Shown: positions 4,792 through 5,290 of the stretch, one piece after another
Numbering within the stretch: position 1 is the first letter of the stretch
How the letters are laid out: each line of letters starts with the position of its first letter
NCBI GenBank assembly: GCA_035294225.1
Contig: DATGLH010000115.1
Location: 1 to 5,290 of the forward strand
DNA length: 5,290 bases
DNA from: Trebonia sp035294225
GTDB taxonomy: Bacteria > Actinomycetota > Actinomycetes > Streptosporangiales > Streptosporangiaceae
Direction of reading: 5' to 3'
Position numbers and translations under genes: made by a program
The notes under the pieces: model-generated
Seen by the model: only the letters and a program-made list of their open reading frames with translations
Told to the model about the DNA's origin: nothing
The model's database searches: none

Positions 4792-5175
4792 GTGGAAAGC
4801 GATCGCCCGTGGCCTGCTCCCACGGAACACGTCGTTGTCGGTAGGAAGTGGAAGTACGCCCCGCCTCCCTGGCTTATGTATGAAGCGGTCGTTGATGACA
4901 TGGAGCGGTGGCTCTCACTTCTGACCGGCGAGATCGCACCAAAGGTGGCCGCTTCACGACGATCCGATGCGGTGCTTCTTAAGCCCTGGGTGGATTCGGC
5001 CGTAAGGGCCGTGGAGCTCTGGATCGAGCAGGATGGCTACGGCTCCGCGATCACGGTGCTTGCCTACGGCGACGTTCCGCAGCTGCCCGACGAGACCAGG
5101 CGCTGGGTTAGGTACCGGCTGGGCACCATCTTCGGCGCGGCCCTGCGCGAGTGGGTGGATGAGCCACACCGATAG
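4792..5175 (+). CDS. Small SRPBCC-like protein, function unknown
   Basis: 127 residues from GTG 4792 to TAG 5173-5175. I do not recognise a named family with certainty. The pattern of an early YAPPPWLMYEAVVDD (22-36), then RWLSLLTGEIAP (39-50), a middle strand region LLKPWVDSAVRAVELWIEQD (62-81), a second strand region SAITVLAYG (85-93), and a last long helix RYRLGTIFGAALREWVD (108-124) resembles actinobacterial SRPBCC/START-like proteins. These fold round a hydrophobic ligand cavity. No signal peptide or membrane segment is seen, so it should be cytosolic. The start is GTG because the next in-frame ATG (within WLMYEA) would remove the first strand. It stands alone behind two hairpins and probably has its own promoter. 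Ligand and role cannot be inferred. A plain hypothetical protein is the alternative. Confidence 0.6.
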   Translation: MESDRPWPAPTEHVVVGRKWKYAPPPWLMYEAVVDDMERWLSLLTGEIAPKVAASRRSDAVLLKPWVDSAVRAVELWIEQDGYGSAITVLAYGDVPQLPDETRRWVRYRLGTIFGAALREWVDEPHR

Positions 5176-5181
5176 CCGCAA

Positions 5182-5198
5182 AACGATCCCGGACCGTT
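5182..5198. repeat. Imperfect inverted repeat after the SRPBCC-like gene
   Basis: AACGATCC (5182-5189) and GGACCGTT (5191-5198) are inverted copies with one mismatched pair, seven bases after the TAG. The centre is only one base, so as RNA only the outer pairs could form round a larger loop. Six A's follow on the plus strand, not T's. It is better as a protein-binding palindrome or a weak terminator for a minus-strand gene than as a plus-strand terminator. Confidence 0.3.
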
Positions 5199-5217
5199 CA
5201 AAAAAGCCGTAGAGAAG

Positions 5218-5290
5218 TTGTCACACGCGCATTCGGGCGCGGGTATCACCCTCAAGCGGCAGCTCCTTGCTGAGCTTGCCCGGCACGGTG
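5218..5290 (+). CDS. Possible start of a partial gene running off the right edge
   Basis: From TTG 5218 the frame reads LSHAHSGAGITLKRQLLAEL and stays open to the edge, with protein-like composition. It is in the same frame as the preceding gene, and the stretch from the TAG to the TTG (through AAA AAA GCC GTA GAG AAG) is also open. There is no ATG or GTG start in this frame. GAGAAG lies directly against the TTG, too close for a good ribosome binding site. An open frame of this length is common by chance in GC-rich DNA. I do not recognise the product. Confidence 0.2.
   Translation, partial: MSHAHSGAGITLKRQLLAELARHG

Noticed and set aside
4459..4830. Minus-strand frame of 123 codons ending VSGFEPLTVRLQGGCSAC
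   Set aside because: The ending is the antisense of the tRNA-Thr gene. SGFEPLT-type tails are a well-known artefact of tRNA antisense translation. The rest has no family features.

Overview
The window is very GC-rich DNA with G/C-dominated third codon positions. It carries an actinobacterial gene neighbourhood: a DUF2637-type membrane protein, then the pair cysS-rlmB, then a tRNA-Thr(UGU) gene. From recalled protein families this points to Actinomycetes, in the Streptomyces/Streptosporangiales range. The exact lineage is an inference. Most of the window looks like ordinary chromosome. I found no transposase, integrase, CRISPR array or tRNA-associated attachment repeat.

Layout. Bases 1-123 are short tandem repeats (five perfect 21-bp units, then two 9-bp units). 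They lie inside a low-complexity reading frame that probably belongs to a minus-strand gene running off the left edge; its apparent start is separated from its best frame by one base in a T-run. Bases 330-501 are intergenic and contain an unusually AT-rich patch with a 31-bp sequence duplicated in tandem (342-403). Bases 502-1761 (minus) encode a four-helix DUF2637-like membrane protein with a disordered, acidic-ended tail of about 280 residues. A 174-bp divergent intergenic region separates it from cysS (1936-3363) and rlmB (3380-4411), both on the plus strand. The tRNA-Thr gene (4448-4523) follows, then a gene-free stretch with two back-to-back hairpins. A 127-residue SRPBCC-like protein of unknown role (4792-5175, GTG start) comes next, and an open but unproven frame runs to the right edge.

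How the genes fit together. cysS, rlmB and tRNA-Thr form a translation-related cluster: charging of tRNA-Cys, 2'-O-methylation of 23S rRNA, and a tRNA. Neither cysS nor the 4792 gene has a good Shine-Dalgarno sequence, and both have a TANNNT hexamer 6-7 nt before the start codon, which suggests leaderless transcripts. No function linking the DUF2637 protein or the small SRPBCC-like protein to translation can be read from the sequence.

Most worth a second look: (1) the CysRS is otherwise complete, but its two class I signatures read HIGQ and KMGTS, so the second lysine of KMSKS is missing; (2) a 20-bp tandem duplication at the cysS/rlmB junction duplicated the start region and left a seven-codon minicistron overlapping both neighbours; (3) the duplicated 31-bp AT-rich element; (4) the perfect 21-bp repeat array. 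I see no convincing new multi-gene system.
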